From the IMG/VR virus record IMGVR_UViG_3300032293_001257, positions 1-22,932 of that record: a DNA stretch of 22,932 nt; one strand, written 5' to 3'. Position 1 is the stretch's first letter. Each line of letters begins with the position of its first letter. The position numbers and the translations under genes were made by a program. Positions 1-9,900 of the stretch are shown piece by piece. Source of the stretch: a virus. Under the pieces are notes generated by a model, which did no database searches, was not told where the DNA came from, and worked only from the letters and a program-made list of their open reading frames with translations.

Positions 1-2015
1 GCAAGACCAGATATTCCATTGAACTTTGATTGGGATATATTTGTTGGATTTTCAAAATTATAGTAAGGTTCTGTATATCCAAAGTACAAATCCCATTCTA
101 TTGGTTCTTTTGCAGAATCGCCACAAACAATCGTTGACATATCGTTTGCTACTATTCCATCTTTTCTGTTTGAAGACGCTATGATATCGAATGCTCTTAT
201 TTCTCCCGAAGAAAACGCATGAACACCATTTCCATAGTTATAACAAGCCCTTCCAGAGTTTATTGTAAGAAGACTTCCATTAGAGCAGAAATAACCATCA
301 GAACCATTAAAGCAAGAGAACGAAGAGTCTCCGTTAATAAAACTCTTTGAAACAGCAACTATTCCATATTTAGAAGAGCAAGTGGAAATAGAAGCATAGG
401 CATTGATGTATGAATTCTCTGAAGAATAGTAGTTTGCAAACTGATTTCCAGCCGCAACTGTTCTCGGAGCATTTATATTTGAATGGTTTCTTGACTCGAA
501 TCCAGTATAGTTGCAGCAAGAGAATGCTCCAACCTCTCTAAACACTTCTGGATCGGAAAACTTGTCAGCCAAAACATTTATGCTAGACTTGTTATTTGCA
601 AAGAATCCGGCTCCTTTGAGGAAGCCTATTGCACCAACTTGATGTAGATTTACAGATGAACTGTTCTCAACACGAACTCCATGTCCACGACTTCCGGACT
701 TGGACACTAATAGAATGTTCTTCAGTTCTGGTGGTTTATTTGCATTTGCTATAACAAATCCATCAGATGTGCACTCAATTATAGTCTTAAATCCCTTTGC
801 TCTGAAATCATTAGTATCTCTGTAATTTCTTATAGATGTGTTTAGACCTGTTGTCTGTGCAAGCCGTGAGTACTGCTCCCAAGAATCTCCAAGAGGCTCT
901 TCATTGTTTGTCGAGTCAAGATACATTCCTGTCAAACCAACTCTATTTGGAATTATAGTGTTTATTCCTAAATTATTGAGAACAGGAATATACAGGGTAT
1001 TGTCGTGATTGCTTATATCTGTGAAAAATGTTGTTGGTTCTTTATCAAGATCATATGTTGCACCATATCCAAATTCTACTGCAACTCTATAGCCAGGAAG
1101 AGAAGCAGAATCCCCTGACACTCCTGATGTTAATCCAGAGAAGAAAAGAGGATCTTGAAGAACAGTCGAAGAACCGTATCCTTGTTCATATCTTCCTACA
1201 ATTCCTTGTGGAGTCAAGTATGCTCTTCTTGCAAATGTGGCAACATATTCAACCAATCCCATTGTATATGTGGGATTTGGATTTTTGATTTGAACAGTAA
1301 CATAATCAACTTTATTACTAGGATTTGCGTTAACATTCAAGTCAGAAACAGTTCTTGAATCCAAATCAATTTTGTCTACTATCTTATGGACTCCAATAAT
1401 AAGAGATGCTCTTAATTTTTCGGCTGTTACTGGATATGGTGTTGCGAATTGTCTTCCATTAGTAGTATCTCTGAACTGAAAGAAAGACGGATTAAGATAC
1501 TTTTGATATCTGTTATCATAAACAGCAAGATACTCTCCTATTTTGAGACTATTTCCATTACTTACTATCAACTGTGCATAGAATCCATTTTCAGCAGCAA
1601 GAGTTGTTCCTGTGTAGTATTCTCCCTCTATCTTTATTTTTCCGTGATCGACGGCATCATAGTAAGAGACACCCAATACAGAGTGATCCGTTGGTGCTTC
1701 ACCCTCAATAACTAGTCTGTCTGAAACAGGGTGGTCAACAACAACAGGATTCAAGAAACGATGATATCCTGGTTGCACTCTTGCGTCTATTTTAGAACCT
1801 GTTATACCAGATAATTTGATTGTTATTTTTACTTCATCATCTATAAATTGGTCATTTAGAGAGTTAAGAGTTTCTTGTATGAGGATATTTGAAGCGGTTT
1901 CTCCAACTTCAATTGTCTCATATGGAGAAGAAATAGGCGTGCCGACAGACAGTTTCTTATAAAAACTGCTGTCTAGATTTGATACATCGAAGTTGAAACC
2001 AGAAGAATTTGCCAT
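1..2015 (-). CDS. Beta-helix tail spike/fibre-like structural protein, C-terminus beyond window
   Basis: This frame stays open from an ATG at 2015 to the window edge, giving 671 residues with the stop outside. The start is preceded by GGAG five bases upstream, 15 bases after the stop of the collar-fibre gene. Residues 1-400 (starting MANSSGFNFD) are a beta-rich region I do not recognise. From about residue 405 the protein becomes rich in Gly, Ser and Asn with a short periodic pattern. Residues 551-619 are three exact 23-residue units, each beginning with Gly and carrying Asn at unit position 20, as expected of coils in a right-handed parallel beta-helix. Several Cys residues fall in the same region. 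Beta-helices are typical of phage tail spikes and of fibres that bind or cut surface polysaccharide. Its place at the end of the fibre genes supports an adhesin or spike role. I see no catalytic motif, and any C-terminal trimerisation domain would lie outside the window. The fold is an inference from periodicity. Confidence 0.75.
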   Translation of the reverse strand, partial: MANSSGFNFDVSNLDSSFYKKLSVGTPISSPYETIEVGETASNILIQETLNSLNDQFIDDEVKITIKLSGITGSKIDARVQPGYHRFLNPVVVDHPVSDRLVIEGEAPTDHSVLGVSYYDAVDHGKIKIEGEYYTGTTLAAENGFYAQLIVSNGNSLKIGEYLAVYDNRYQKYLNPSFFQFRDTTNGRQFATPYPVTAEKLRASLIIGVHKIVDKIDLDSRTVSDLNVNANPSNKVDYVTVQIKNPNPTYTMGLVEYVATFARRAYLTPQGIVGRYEQGYGSSTVLQDPLFFSGLTSGVSGDSASLPGYRVAVEFGYGATYDLDKEPTTFFTDISNHDNTLYIPVLNNLGINTIIPNRVGLTGMYLDSTNNEEPLGDSWEQYSRLAQTTGLNTSIRNYRDTNDFRAKGFKTIIECTSDGFVIANANKPPELKNILLVSKSGSRGHGVRVENSSSVNLHQVGAIGFLKGAGFFANNKSSINVLADKFSDPEVFREVGAFSCCNYTGFESRNHSNINAPRTVAAGNQFANYYSSENSYINAYASISTCSSKYGIVAVSKSFINGDSSFSCFNGSDGYFCSNGSLLTINSGRACYNYGNGVHAFSSGEIRAFDIIASSNRKDGIVANDMSTIVCGDSAKEPIEWDLYFGYTEPYYNFENPTNISQSKFNGISGL
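159..365 (-). repeat. Three 23-residue beta-helix coils (protein-level repeat)
   Basis: Codons 551-619 of the leftmost gene encode three consecutive units of exactly 23 residues, beginning GIVAVSKSF, GYFCSNGSL and GVHAFSSGE. A fourth unit begins GIVANDMST at residue 620. Unit position 1 is Gly, position 10 is Ile/Leu, position 20 is Asn in all three, and position 18 is Cys, Cys, Ser. The DNA copies are diverged, so this is an old structural repeat and not a recent duplication. Confidence 0.7.
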
Positions 2016-2030
2016 ATTTTCTCCATCCAA

Positions 2031-3671
2031 TCAGTACACAAACTTTATGTTATTTATTGTCAAAATATTTGGTTTGAATTGTGAACCTGTTGCCGTTGAA
2101 AGATAGTAAGAGAACTTGAAAGCAGGAGTTGATGTTCCGTTTACAGTTGCCTGATATATCTGTGCAGCAATTGTTGCATGGAATGGTATTTTGATTTTAT
2201 TGGAACCATTTGCATAATGCGGAAGAGTTATCGTGTCTATAGTATCAAGACCCGTTGTTCCACCAAAACCTATCAAATTGATATTGACTGTTCCATCTGT
2301 GCTTCCTGGATTTGGCTCAATCTCAATAGAGCCATGAAGATGTACAATTCCTTTTCTTCCCAGAGGAGCACTTGTTCCTGTTAAAGGAGTGACCAGTGCA
2401 GAAGGTCTTGGAGAACCATTTTTGTGTATAAGATTTGCAGTGGTATTGGTGTAAATATTTGAACCAGAAGGAGATATGGTCTTAAAAGTTATGCTATCTC
2501 CGTCGATTTCATCAACTACAACAATGTCATCGGCACTCACTGTGTCTGTGTCTATTGTCAGATCAACAAGATTTGATAGTTTGTTGCTTACAAATTTCCA
2601 CTCTGCGCCATCAAATCTAATTAGATCTCCGCTTTCTGGAATATCAGTCTTATCCACATTTGTTAGGCTCTCAACATTCACATCAAGAAGTGCAAATTCT
2701 GATTCAGCCTTTGCCCGTATTATCCAGTTTGCAACAGAGTAAGGAGGCATATTATTGTGTGGAGAGTTTCCACCGACTGCATCTGTTTTATAAGAAGGAG
2801 CAATAAACCCATCTGCTGGTTTTGTAGCAGAGGTTCCATCATAGTCAAAATTGGGAGATCCAACACGATCATCGCTTCCCCACCAATGGTCTACTCCTCC
2901 TGTATCTGTTACCGCTGGCTTATGACTGTGTGCTGGCATTTCTGCGACAGACAGTGTGTGTTTTTCCTCTCCACCGAATTCTCCTATAAATCTTGTTGTC
3001 AGATTTTGAGCCGCACCAGCACCAACAAGAGTTCTTCCACGAAAATCAGGTAATTTGAATCTTCCGTCGATTACTTCTCCATATACAGAGCCAATAAGCC
3101 TGTAGAGTTCTGGATACGAATCAATGCTTACATAAGATCCATCACACAATAGCCAGTTTTTTGGTATAAGAGTCGTATTTCCTATAAAAGGAGAGACAGT
3201 TCCAACAGGTTGGATTGCAGAAATATTGACATATCCACGATAAGATATACCATTGACTATCCCGGGCATTCCTAGAATATGATATCCACCATCAACTACT
3301 TGCACTATTGGTATTCTTGTTGTACCCAATGCAACTGGTGGGGTTGATTTTACAGATCCTGCTGTTGTTTCGCTTAAGTAGAAGACAGAACCTAATTCTT
3401 GTGTTCCATTTATACCTTTGATTGTTGCATTTGCTATAAATCCTTGAGTGACCACTGTATAGTTTCCGTTGCTAAGAGCAGTAACCACACCAACAACAGA
3501 AGATTTAGTTCTGTCTGCTGCGTTAGCAAGTACCAACTTTCCTCCGCTATATGCAACAACAGAACCTATGGTTATGTTGCTATCTGCAAGAGAGGTTTTT
3601 ATCTCTATCTTATTTGTTGGTTGAAGATATACTTCAAACGGACTGTTTCCAAATATTCTTGTAGTTGACAT
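2031..3671 (-). CDS. Tail-collar-domain fibre protein (short tail fibre gp12-like domain)
   Basis: This 546-residue protein starts at an ATG with AGGAG just upstream, overlapping the end of the preceding gene. Residues 165-320 match the phage tail-collar domain. WLLCDGS (173-179) is followed by a YPELYRLIG segment, then GRFKLPDFRGRTLVGAG (203-219). Next come the EEKHTLSVAEMPAHSH motif (235-250) and HNNMPPYSVANWIIRA (305-320). The His-X-His in AHSH is the motif type that binds metal in T4 gp12. Residues 58-135 form a beta-rich module that resembles a part of the neighbouring 1034-residue protein. About 220 residues follow the collar domain (TISPSGSN near the middle, ending NNIKFVY), whereas the collar is near the C-terminus in T4 gp12. 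The gene position, downstream of gene 8, agrees with T4 gene 12. I infer a virion fibre or host-contact protein. It is a gp12-like domain in a different architecture, so I give no gene symbol. Confidence 0.85.
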   Translation of the reverse strand: MSTTRIFGNSPFEVYLQPTNKIEIKTSLADSNITIGSVVAYSGGKLVLANAADRTKSSVVGVVTALSNGNYTVVTQGFIANATIKGINGTQELGSVFYLSETTAGSVKSTPPVALGTTRIPIVQVVDGGYHILGMPGIVNGISYRGYVNISAIQPVGTVSPFIGNTTLIPKNWLLCDGSYVSIDSYPELYRLIGSVYGEVIDGRFKLPDFRGRTLVGAGAAQNLTTRFIGEFGGEEKHTLSVAEMPAHSHKPAVTDTGGVDHWWGSDDRVGSPNFDYDGTSATKPADGFIAPSYKTDAVGGNSPHNNMPPYSVANWIIRAKAESEFALLDVNVESLTNVDKTDIPESGDLIRFDGAEWKFVSNKLSNLVDLTIDTDTVSADDIVVVDEIDGDSITFKTISPSGSNIYTNTTANLIHKNGSPRPSALVTPLTGTSAPLGRKGIVHLHGSIEIEPNPGSTDGTVNINLIGFGGTTGLDTIDTITLPHYANGSNKIKIPFHATIAAQIYQATVNGTSTPAFKFSYYLSTATGSQFKPNILTINNIKFVY

Positions 3672-3683
3672 CTATCTCTCCTA

Positions 3684-6600
3684 TTAGGCCAGTCCTGTGA
3701 GTTTATTGTTTATAGTTCCAGAGAAACCAGAAGCGTCAAGCGTATAGACGGTTTCAAAATATCTATGATAGGTAATGGAAGTTGGATCTGTTTCACGGAA
3801 AACAGAAATGTGATTCTTTTTCAGAGAATATGGATCGGTTGATCCACAGGCTCCCTCTATTCCCTGTTTGGTTATGTCTATTGCTGTTTTTATTGCTGGC
3901 AATTGAGCCATAGTTGTGTTTATATTTGTTCCAGTAAACAGTTTTGGTCCACTTGAACCTGTGCTGATTGGATAATATCCACCATGAGCAAGAACTATAT
4001 TTTGGAAATAGCGATCACACTCTGTCTTTTCTTCGGCATATGATTTCTTTGAGTAAGGTTTTACTTTCATTCCCTTTGATAGTTGTAGTGCTGTCACTAT
4101 GAAGGATTCACCCTCATTAAGAGATCCAAACTCTATGAATGGTGCTACAAATGAATCACCCACTCCTGTTGCCCCCGTGTATGAAAGGGATTCGGATGAG
4201 AATGCAAACTGATACCTATCATAAGTTGAGCCAACATTCAAAGAGTAGAAATTACCACCACTTGTTCCAACTCCATCCGATATGAACACATTAGAAGACT
4301 CTGTTACTGCATATGTCGATCCACTAGGCCAAACGAACGCAACACCTGTTGTGATTCCCATCGTTCCTATTGTATCCGATTTAGCATAGAAAGAGAAATT
4401 CATGTCATGGTCTGATAGAGTTCTGTGATCTGGAATGACTGCATAAAGACGGCACTTTCCAGATCCGCTACTCTGCGTGAATTTTAATTCATAATTTGGT
4501 CTTTGTGGTAGAGAATCTAATTGACTTCCTGTTAGTTGCTGTCTCTCCACACGCATGACTCTTGTTCTGTTTATTGTATCAAAGAAGTATCCGTCTGCAA
4601 CATAACCTGATAGCAGATAAAATGGACTATCTGTAGAATAAGATGCACCATGTGGATATTCGACAACGGATGTTCCACCAAATGTCACACCATTGGCAGT
4701 AGAACCTTCCGCACCGTTGTAGGTTCCCCCGAATGTATCAAGACGAGTCCAAAGATCTATTCCAGAATTGAGAATCTTATTTCTGTTACCACCAATTTCT
4801 CCTAATAGTTCTGGATTGTCTATTTCTCCTGTATCGGTATCATAATATATTGGTTGTGTTTCGGCTGAAGTTATGGAGTAGGTAAGACCCAAACCTTGAT
4901 AGGGTTGGAACAGTCCTGCTTTCTTTCCTTCTATTGTTCCAAGATATATGAATAGTGGTTTTGCTACATTTGCTCCAGCATTATAGAATTCAACAGGATT
5001 AAACAGATTTCCAGAGGCAATAGTCACTCCACCATAGCAGTTGGCATCATTGCCATTCATCGTTCCACCAAGGTAGAAGAGATAGCCTGCTGTCAGCCCA
5101 AGAGTGTAGATTTGATCGTATCCTGTTGCGCCAGATCCTTGTACAGGAATATCAAACACTCCTTGTCTAACGATCACAGCATAATTTACAGGACTTACTG
5201 TTATTCCAATGCTTCCACAAATTCCTATAGCATCTTCGTCTGCTGTTCCTCGGAGCGTTGCACCACCAACGAATATTGTTCCTGTTGAAGGAGCAAAAGA
5301 ACCAGCAGTTATACCTGTTGGGAAAGAATTGACAAAGACTCTTATTCCGCTCAATCCACTTAATGGAAGAGAGTCATCGTAGACATAACCTCTGACTGTA
5401 TATCCATTTCCTACTATAGAAACATTTTCTCCCTTTGAGAAAATTGAAGTTGAATAGGAAGTTCCTCCTGTTACAGGAACTTGCAGAATATAGTCATCAC
5501 TTGTGATGGATTCGATTATACCAACAACTTCTGCTTCTTTATATCCTGTGCTTGGATCTGCATCCCATCTTGCTCTAATGTATTTTCCATTAGAATCAAG
5601 ACTTAATACTGTTCCTGGTTTGAAAGTAGAAGTAGCCTCTGCAAATTGTCCGGAGTCAGCGGTTGCTGCTAACTCTACAACATCTCTATTCTGCCATCCG
5701 TAATGAAGAACTCCTGTATTGTTTGTTCCAGGAATGCTAAATTTTGATGCTCTTGTTGTGAATGAACCAGATCTCTCTGATGATCCAGAAGAACCATCGT
5801 GTATTGATCCTATTTTTACTTCAGAATTTGCAAATAATTCAAGAGAATCAAAATCAGTAATGCCTTCTCTTTTGATCTTCAGGGTTCCTATTGATCCCCC
5901 TGTTGCTGATTGATATAACTTCCATCCAAGTGGAGTTGATGCCGAGTCTTGACCTTTAGTTCTGATGGAAAGACTCGGTGCGCTTCCACTAACACCAACA
6001 AACACAAAAGAACCATCTGGTGCAATAAATGAACCGTCTACTTGTAGATTTTCTGATAGACGGAAAGCATAATAACCTAGAGAATTTCCTTCGGAATTTT
6101 GATATAGGAAGAACTTGTCTCCAGATGCACCCTTAACCACAAATCCAGATCCCGATCCACCAGCAAGAGACACATTATTAAGCAGACCAGACTGAACACC
6201 CGGATCATCAGTTGATCCTGCGGATGATAGGAATAATAATCTGTCATCAAAATGAACTTCTGATGAATTGAAAACTACTTCGGAGCCATCGAAGTATATC
6301 TTTCCAGAAAAACGGTGATCTCCGCAAATCCCATAAGGAATCGAATCTTTTGCAAATACCTTTAGAGGTCTAAAGTTGCCATCGCCACGAGATCCTGTTG
6401 CTGCAACAAGAACATAGTCTTCGTTTTGTACATACGCTGTGTGTCCATCAATCAAGAAAACTGATGCAGCCTCTGCATTATTTGGGTCAAACCGTAGAGC
6501 GTATGTGCCACCTTCGGCTTGAGAAACGACAGGTGTGTCTAGAGCAATAATGCTTAAGCCATAACCATAATTCGATCCTGTAGAAGCAAGATTTATCGAC

Positions 6601-6788
6601 AACACCTCTCTCGCCACGGGGTTCGATACAACATCTCTTCGGTGAATAATACCGCCAGTGCCTTGTACATCATATATTCTAATTTGATTGACAACGCTTA
6701 TCGTATCGTTAACTCTTTGATACAACTGAAGAAAGGTATCATCAAGACCAACTGGTGATATGGTGTGTAGATTTTGGCTTAGACTCAT
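3684..6788 (-). CDS. Large tail fibre-like virion structural protein
   Basis: This 1034-residue protein starts MSLSQNLHTI at an ATG inside an ATGA overlap with the upstream 57-residue gene, with GGAG upstream of it. Most of it is Gly/Ser/Thr-rich beta sequence. Two stretches (roughly 430-470 and 515-625) have the pattern of a Gly-hydrophobic-Gly strand, then NYxV or DYIL, then GxF or Gly-rich turns. The second resembles residues 58-135 of the next gene. From about residue 665 (NKILNSGIDLW) to 925 there is a jelly-roll-like domain of the kind found at the end of many phage fibres. It closes with KPYSKKSYAEEKTECDRYFQ, a recurrent tail-fibre C-terminal motif, and a further 110 residues follow. 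The neighbours are a coiled-coil gene before it and a collar fibre after it, so a fibre or baseplate-periphery role is likely. The exact position in the virion cannot be told from sequence. Confidence 0.75.
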   Translation of the reverse strand: MSLSQNLHTISPVGLDDTFLQLYQRVNDTISVVNQIRIYDVQGTGGIIHRRDVVSNPVAREVLSINLASTGSNYGYGLSIIALDTPVVSQAEGGTYALRFDPNNAEAASVFLIDGHTAYVQNEDYVLVAATGSRGDGNFRPLKVFAKDSIPYGICGDHRFSGKIYFDGSEVVFNSSEVHFDDRLLFLSSAGSTDDPGVQSGLLNNVSLAGGSGSGFVVKGASGDKFFLYQNSEGNSLGYYAFRLSENLQVDGSFIAPDGSFVFVGVSGSAPSLSIRTKGQDSASTPLGWKLYQSATGGSIGTLKIKREGITDFDSLELFANSEVKIGSIHDGSSGSSERSGSFTTRASKFSIPGTNNTGVLHYGWQNRDVVELAATADSGQFAEATSTFKPGTVLSLDSNGKYIRARWDADPSTGYKEAEVVGIIESITSDDYILQVPVTGGTSYSTSIFSKGENVSIVGNGYTVRGYVYDDSLPLSGLSGIRVFVNSFPTGITAGSFAPSTGTIFVGGATLRGTADEDAIGICGSIGITVSPVNYAVIVRQGVFDIPVQGSGATGYDQIYTLGLTAGYLFYLGGTMNGNDANCYGGVTIASGNLFNPVEFYNAGANVAKPLFIYLGTIEGKKAGLFQPYQGLGLTYSITSAETQPIYYDTDTGEIDNPELLGEIGGNRNKILNSGIDLWTRLDTFGGTYNGAEGSTANGVTFGGTSVVEYPHGASYSTDSPFYLLSGYVADGYFFDTINRTRVMRVERQQLTGSQLDSLPQRPNYELKFTQSSGSGKCRLYAVIPDHRTLSDHDMNFSFYAKSDTIGTMGITTGVAFVWPSGSTYAVTESSNVFISDGVGTSGGNFYSLNVGSTYDRYQFAFSSESLSYTGATGVGDSFVAPFIEFGSLNEGESFIVTALQLSKGMKVKPYSKKSYAEEKTECDRYFQNIVLAHGGYYPISTGSSGPKLFTGTNINTTMAQLPAIKTAIDITKQGIEGACGSTDPYSLKKNHISVFRETDPTSITYHRYFETVYTLDASGFSGTINNKLTGLA

Positions 6789-6958
6789 TGAGTGGCTCCG
6801 ATACCTCTATTGTCTTGTAGAAGATTTAGTTTTTCCTCTATTTCTGCTATTTTTCTCTCTAGTCTATCTATGCGTTCTTCTGTTTTCTTTTTAGAATCTC
6901 TGTTTTTGAGGAATTCGAGATACTGTGCTTTATTTTTGTTGATGTAAATATTATCCAT
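6785..6958 (-). CDS. Small coiled-coil protein (57 residues), unknown function
   Basis: This short gene is easily missed. Its ATG at 6958 overlaps the TAA of the 1739-residue gene (TAATG), and its TGA overlaps the next ATG (ATGA). Translation is therefore probably coupled at both ends. The protein begins MDNIYINKNKAQYLEFL and is highly charged. Residues 26-48 (TEERIDRLERKIAEIEEKLNLLQ region) have hydrophobic residues spaced 3 and 4 apart (I30, L33, I37, I40, L44, L47), a clear coiled-coil pattern. The last ten residues, ending GIGATQ, look flexible. There is no signal peptide or membrane segment. Lying between two large virion proteins, it could be a trimerising linker, an assembly helper, or a small clamp on the fibre base. 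The gene call is strong because of the exact double overlap. The function is unknown and the coiled coil is inferred by eye. Confidence 0.8.
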   Translation of the reverse strand: MDNIYINKNKAQYLEFLKNRDSKKKTEERIDRLERKIAEIEEKLNLLQDNRGIGATQ

Positions 6959-9900
6959 TATCTCACCGTTGAAACAACAGTAAAGTTTCTTAACTCTGGA
7001 TAGAATTCAATCGCTTGAGTTGATGTATCTGTAAGATTCGATAGAAGAACAATTTTAACAGAGAAAGAGACAAAATTCTTGTAATTATCTGTTTCATCTA
7101 ATTCAAACACCAATTCTTTGAATTTATCTTTGGTTGATGTTGAAGCACCAAAAACTCTACTCATGGCTTTATATGGTTTGTTGTCAAAGTCTTGTTCTCC
7201 TTCATAAAGAACTTTTGCATACAGTTTTAGTTCAAAATCTGCTGGTAGTTTTGCTTCAACTGTTGCTCTCAAAACATTTGCAGGAAGATCTAGATCTGTT
7301 CTTCTCGTAATGTATTTCATTTTAGAACCAAGAGAACCACCGAAACTGAGAGTTTCTTTATCTTCTCCAACATCGGTTGTGCTTGATATTTGATTCTTTA
7401 TTGTCAAAAGACCAATTTTTCTAAAATCGACTATTGGCGATACATCTTCTCTTGTTGTTTGTATTCCAACGATGAGTCTAGAGGTATCAGTTCTAAAAGT
7501 GTCAGACTCTTCAATATCTGTATTAGAAGAAATCTTTCTTCTACCATTTGCTGTGTTCAATTCATAGACAACACTTCCTGTTGTTGTTTGCCAGTTGTTG
7601 TTAGCAAGATAAACAAGATCTAGTTTTGCTTCGGAATCCACACCGCCAATAAGAGGAAGTCTTGGCTTTAGAGTAAAGGAATTTTGAGTAGTTCTGAATG
7701 ATTTTCTATGCATAGAGAATCGTAGAGTTGTTGAATTGTCTCCCTGTTGACCAAATGCACTTCCACTGAAGAAAGAGCCAACTCCATATGGTGAAGAGGC
7801 AAACACTGCTTCTTCTGAGTTTACGACTCCATTGTCTACTCTTGTGACTCCTCTTTGCGAAATGTGAACTTTGTAGTTATTAGAGTTGCTCTTTATCACA
7901 AGAGCATAGTCTCCAGCAGCCAAGAAAACAGGCTCTACAGACTCAAATTCATTGTAACCAGAGGAAGAAGGGGATATTTCTACTCTAGAGTTTTTGATGA
8001 TATTATGAATATCAACCTTGCCATTTATGAGTTTTCTTATTTCTATTGATACGGGTATTGTTGTATCTACTTGAGAGAAATACACTGAAGCATAATCAAG
8101 AATCAATCCTTGTGGGTATTCTTGTTTATCAATAAAGAAAGTTTGATATATTCCATTGATATTCGATGAATCGCTATAGAGTGTTTTTTCATTTTGAACA
8201 AATATATCACTACGACCTATTGGTAATATCTCTGTTTCGACAGAATCGTCTTGCGTTGCTATTTTGTTCTTCCATTCACTTCCTATATTTTGATATATTG
8301 CCGACGCATAGGATGGTTTGGTTGTTGAAGCAGATTCGATAATTTTAACAACCTTGTTACCCGTGATATAACTTGCAGCGGGTATTCTCAAGACAAACTC
8401 AACATAACCGTTGGAATTACTCTTTACCTCTGAAAGTGATGCAAGAGACTTTGAGTAGATTCTAGAGGAAGAAACAGGAGTTATTAAGTTATCAAAATAA
8501 ACCGAGAATACTGTATTAGGCTTCAGAGAGTAACCACGAACAAGGATATAGTTTTCTGGTGAGAAGAAACTCAATGCAGAATCAACATATTTGCTTGATT
8601 TTGGATCAGTCAGAGCAAAACCACCACTAGAAATTGTTTTCTTATGATTTGCAAAAAGGGATTCTTTATTGATGCTTCTTGAAAATCTAGATGGTGCTAT
8701 GTTTGTGATAGAATCTGAGAATCCCTTGGAAGATGCTCTGTCTTTTTCTATTGCTACCTCATCAAAAATACTATCTCCAAACCATAGGCTCTTCCAGAAT
8801 GCCCATTGCGTTCCGAATCCTTTGTTTCTTCCATTTGGTTGAACACACTCTCCACCTGATTCCCATGCATCATTCTGTCCACGGCTGTTGTTTCTGACAA
8901 CGGGCTTTGTTGTTTGGTCTATCCAAAGGTGATAAGGTCTGTCTATCGAAAGATATCCATGCCAATCTGTAACACCAAATCCATTGACAGAAACTTCGTT
9001 TGTTCCCTGATCGTTGCTAATAAGAGTCACACCTGTTGTGTTCTCTGGTGCAAGACCATAGTATGCTGTATTTCCAGAAAGAGGATATCCAGAATTAGGA
9101 ACAAAATCAAAGAAGGATGTTGTAAATGGGGATCTCAAAACTCCTTTGCTGAAATCCATAGAGCAGTTGTATTCGTCGTTCGATACATCTCCAACATAGT
9201 GTCCACCAAAATCATCAACAACCATTCCTGTGAGATACTCGTTTTGTAGAGACGCACTCTGTGCTCTTGCTTTATTTTCAAGAGTCTTTAGAGAAAGTGA
9301 CTTTTCAATCTCTGCCAATCGGTTTTGCATATCGTTTAGTTCGGATAGTGTCACAGACTTTATAGGAGTCTTGTTGACAATGAAGTCTTCTGACGAAAGA
9401 ATTCTTCCTGGCACTCTTATCTCTGCGATAACACATCCGTCTTTAGGATACTCTCTTGCCATAGGAACAGCAGCAGGCTCTCCAGTAAGAACAGACATTG
9501 TTCCGTCTTCACGGAGAACAAGTAGATCTATTCTTGGAAGATCAAGCGAATAACTTGTTTCAACAGCAGCGGAGGAATCAGGAGATGGGAACCATCTACC
9601 ACGAAGAATGGAAGACTTGTTTACTCCATTCTCTATAAGACCTTCTTCTGTGCGTACTAGTCTGTAGTCTATAGCATCGGAAAGAGATATTACTTCTCCA
9701 CTCACACGATCCAAGAAATTTGGGATTTCGTCGTAAGATAGAGTGAGTTGATTTCCATTGAGATCAAGACCGTGGAAAGCAGATATCTCATCTCCATTCT
9801 TATTGAATCCATAAGAGTTCACGGTTATTGGTCCGTAGAATCCTGGTGCAATAGGGATATGCTCAAAATATTGGAATTCTACAATGTATTCTCTTGAAGA

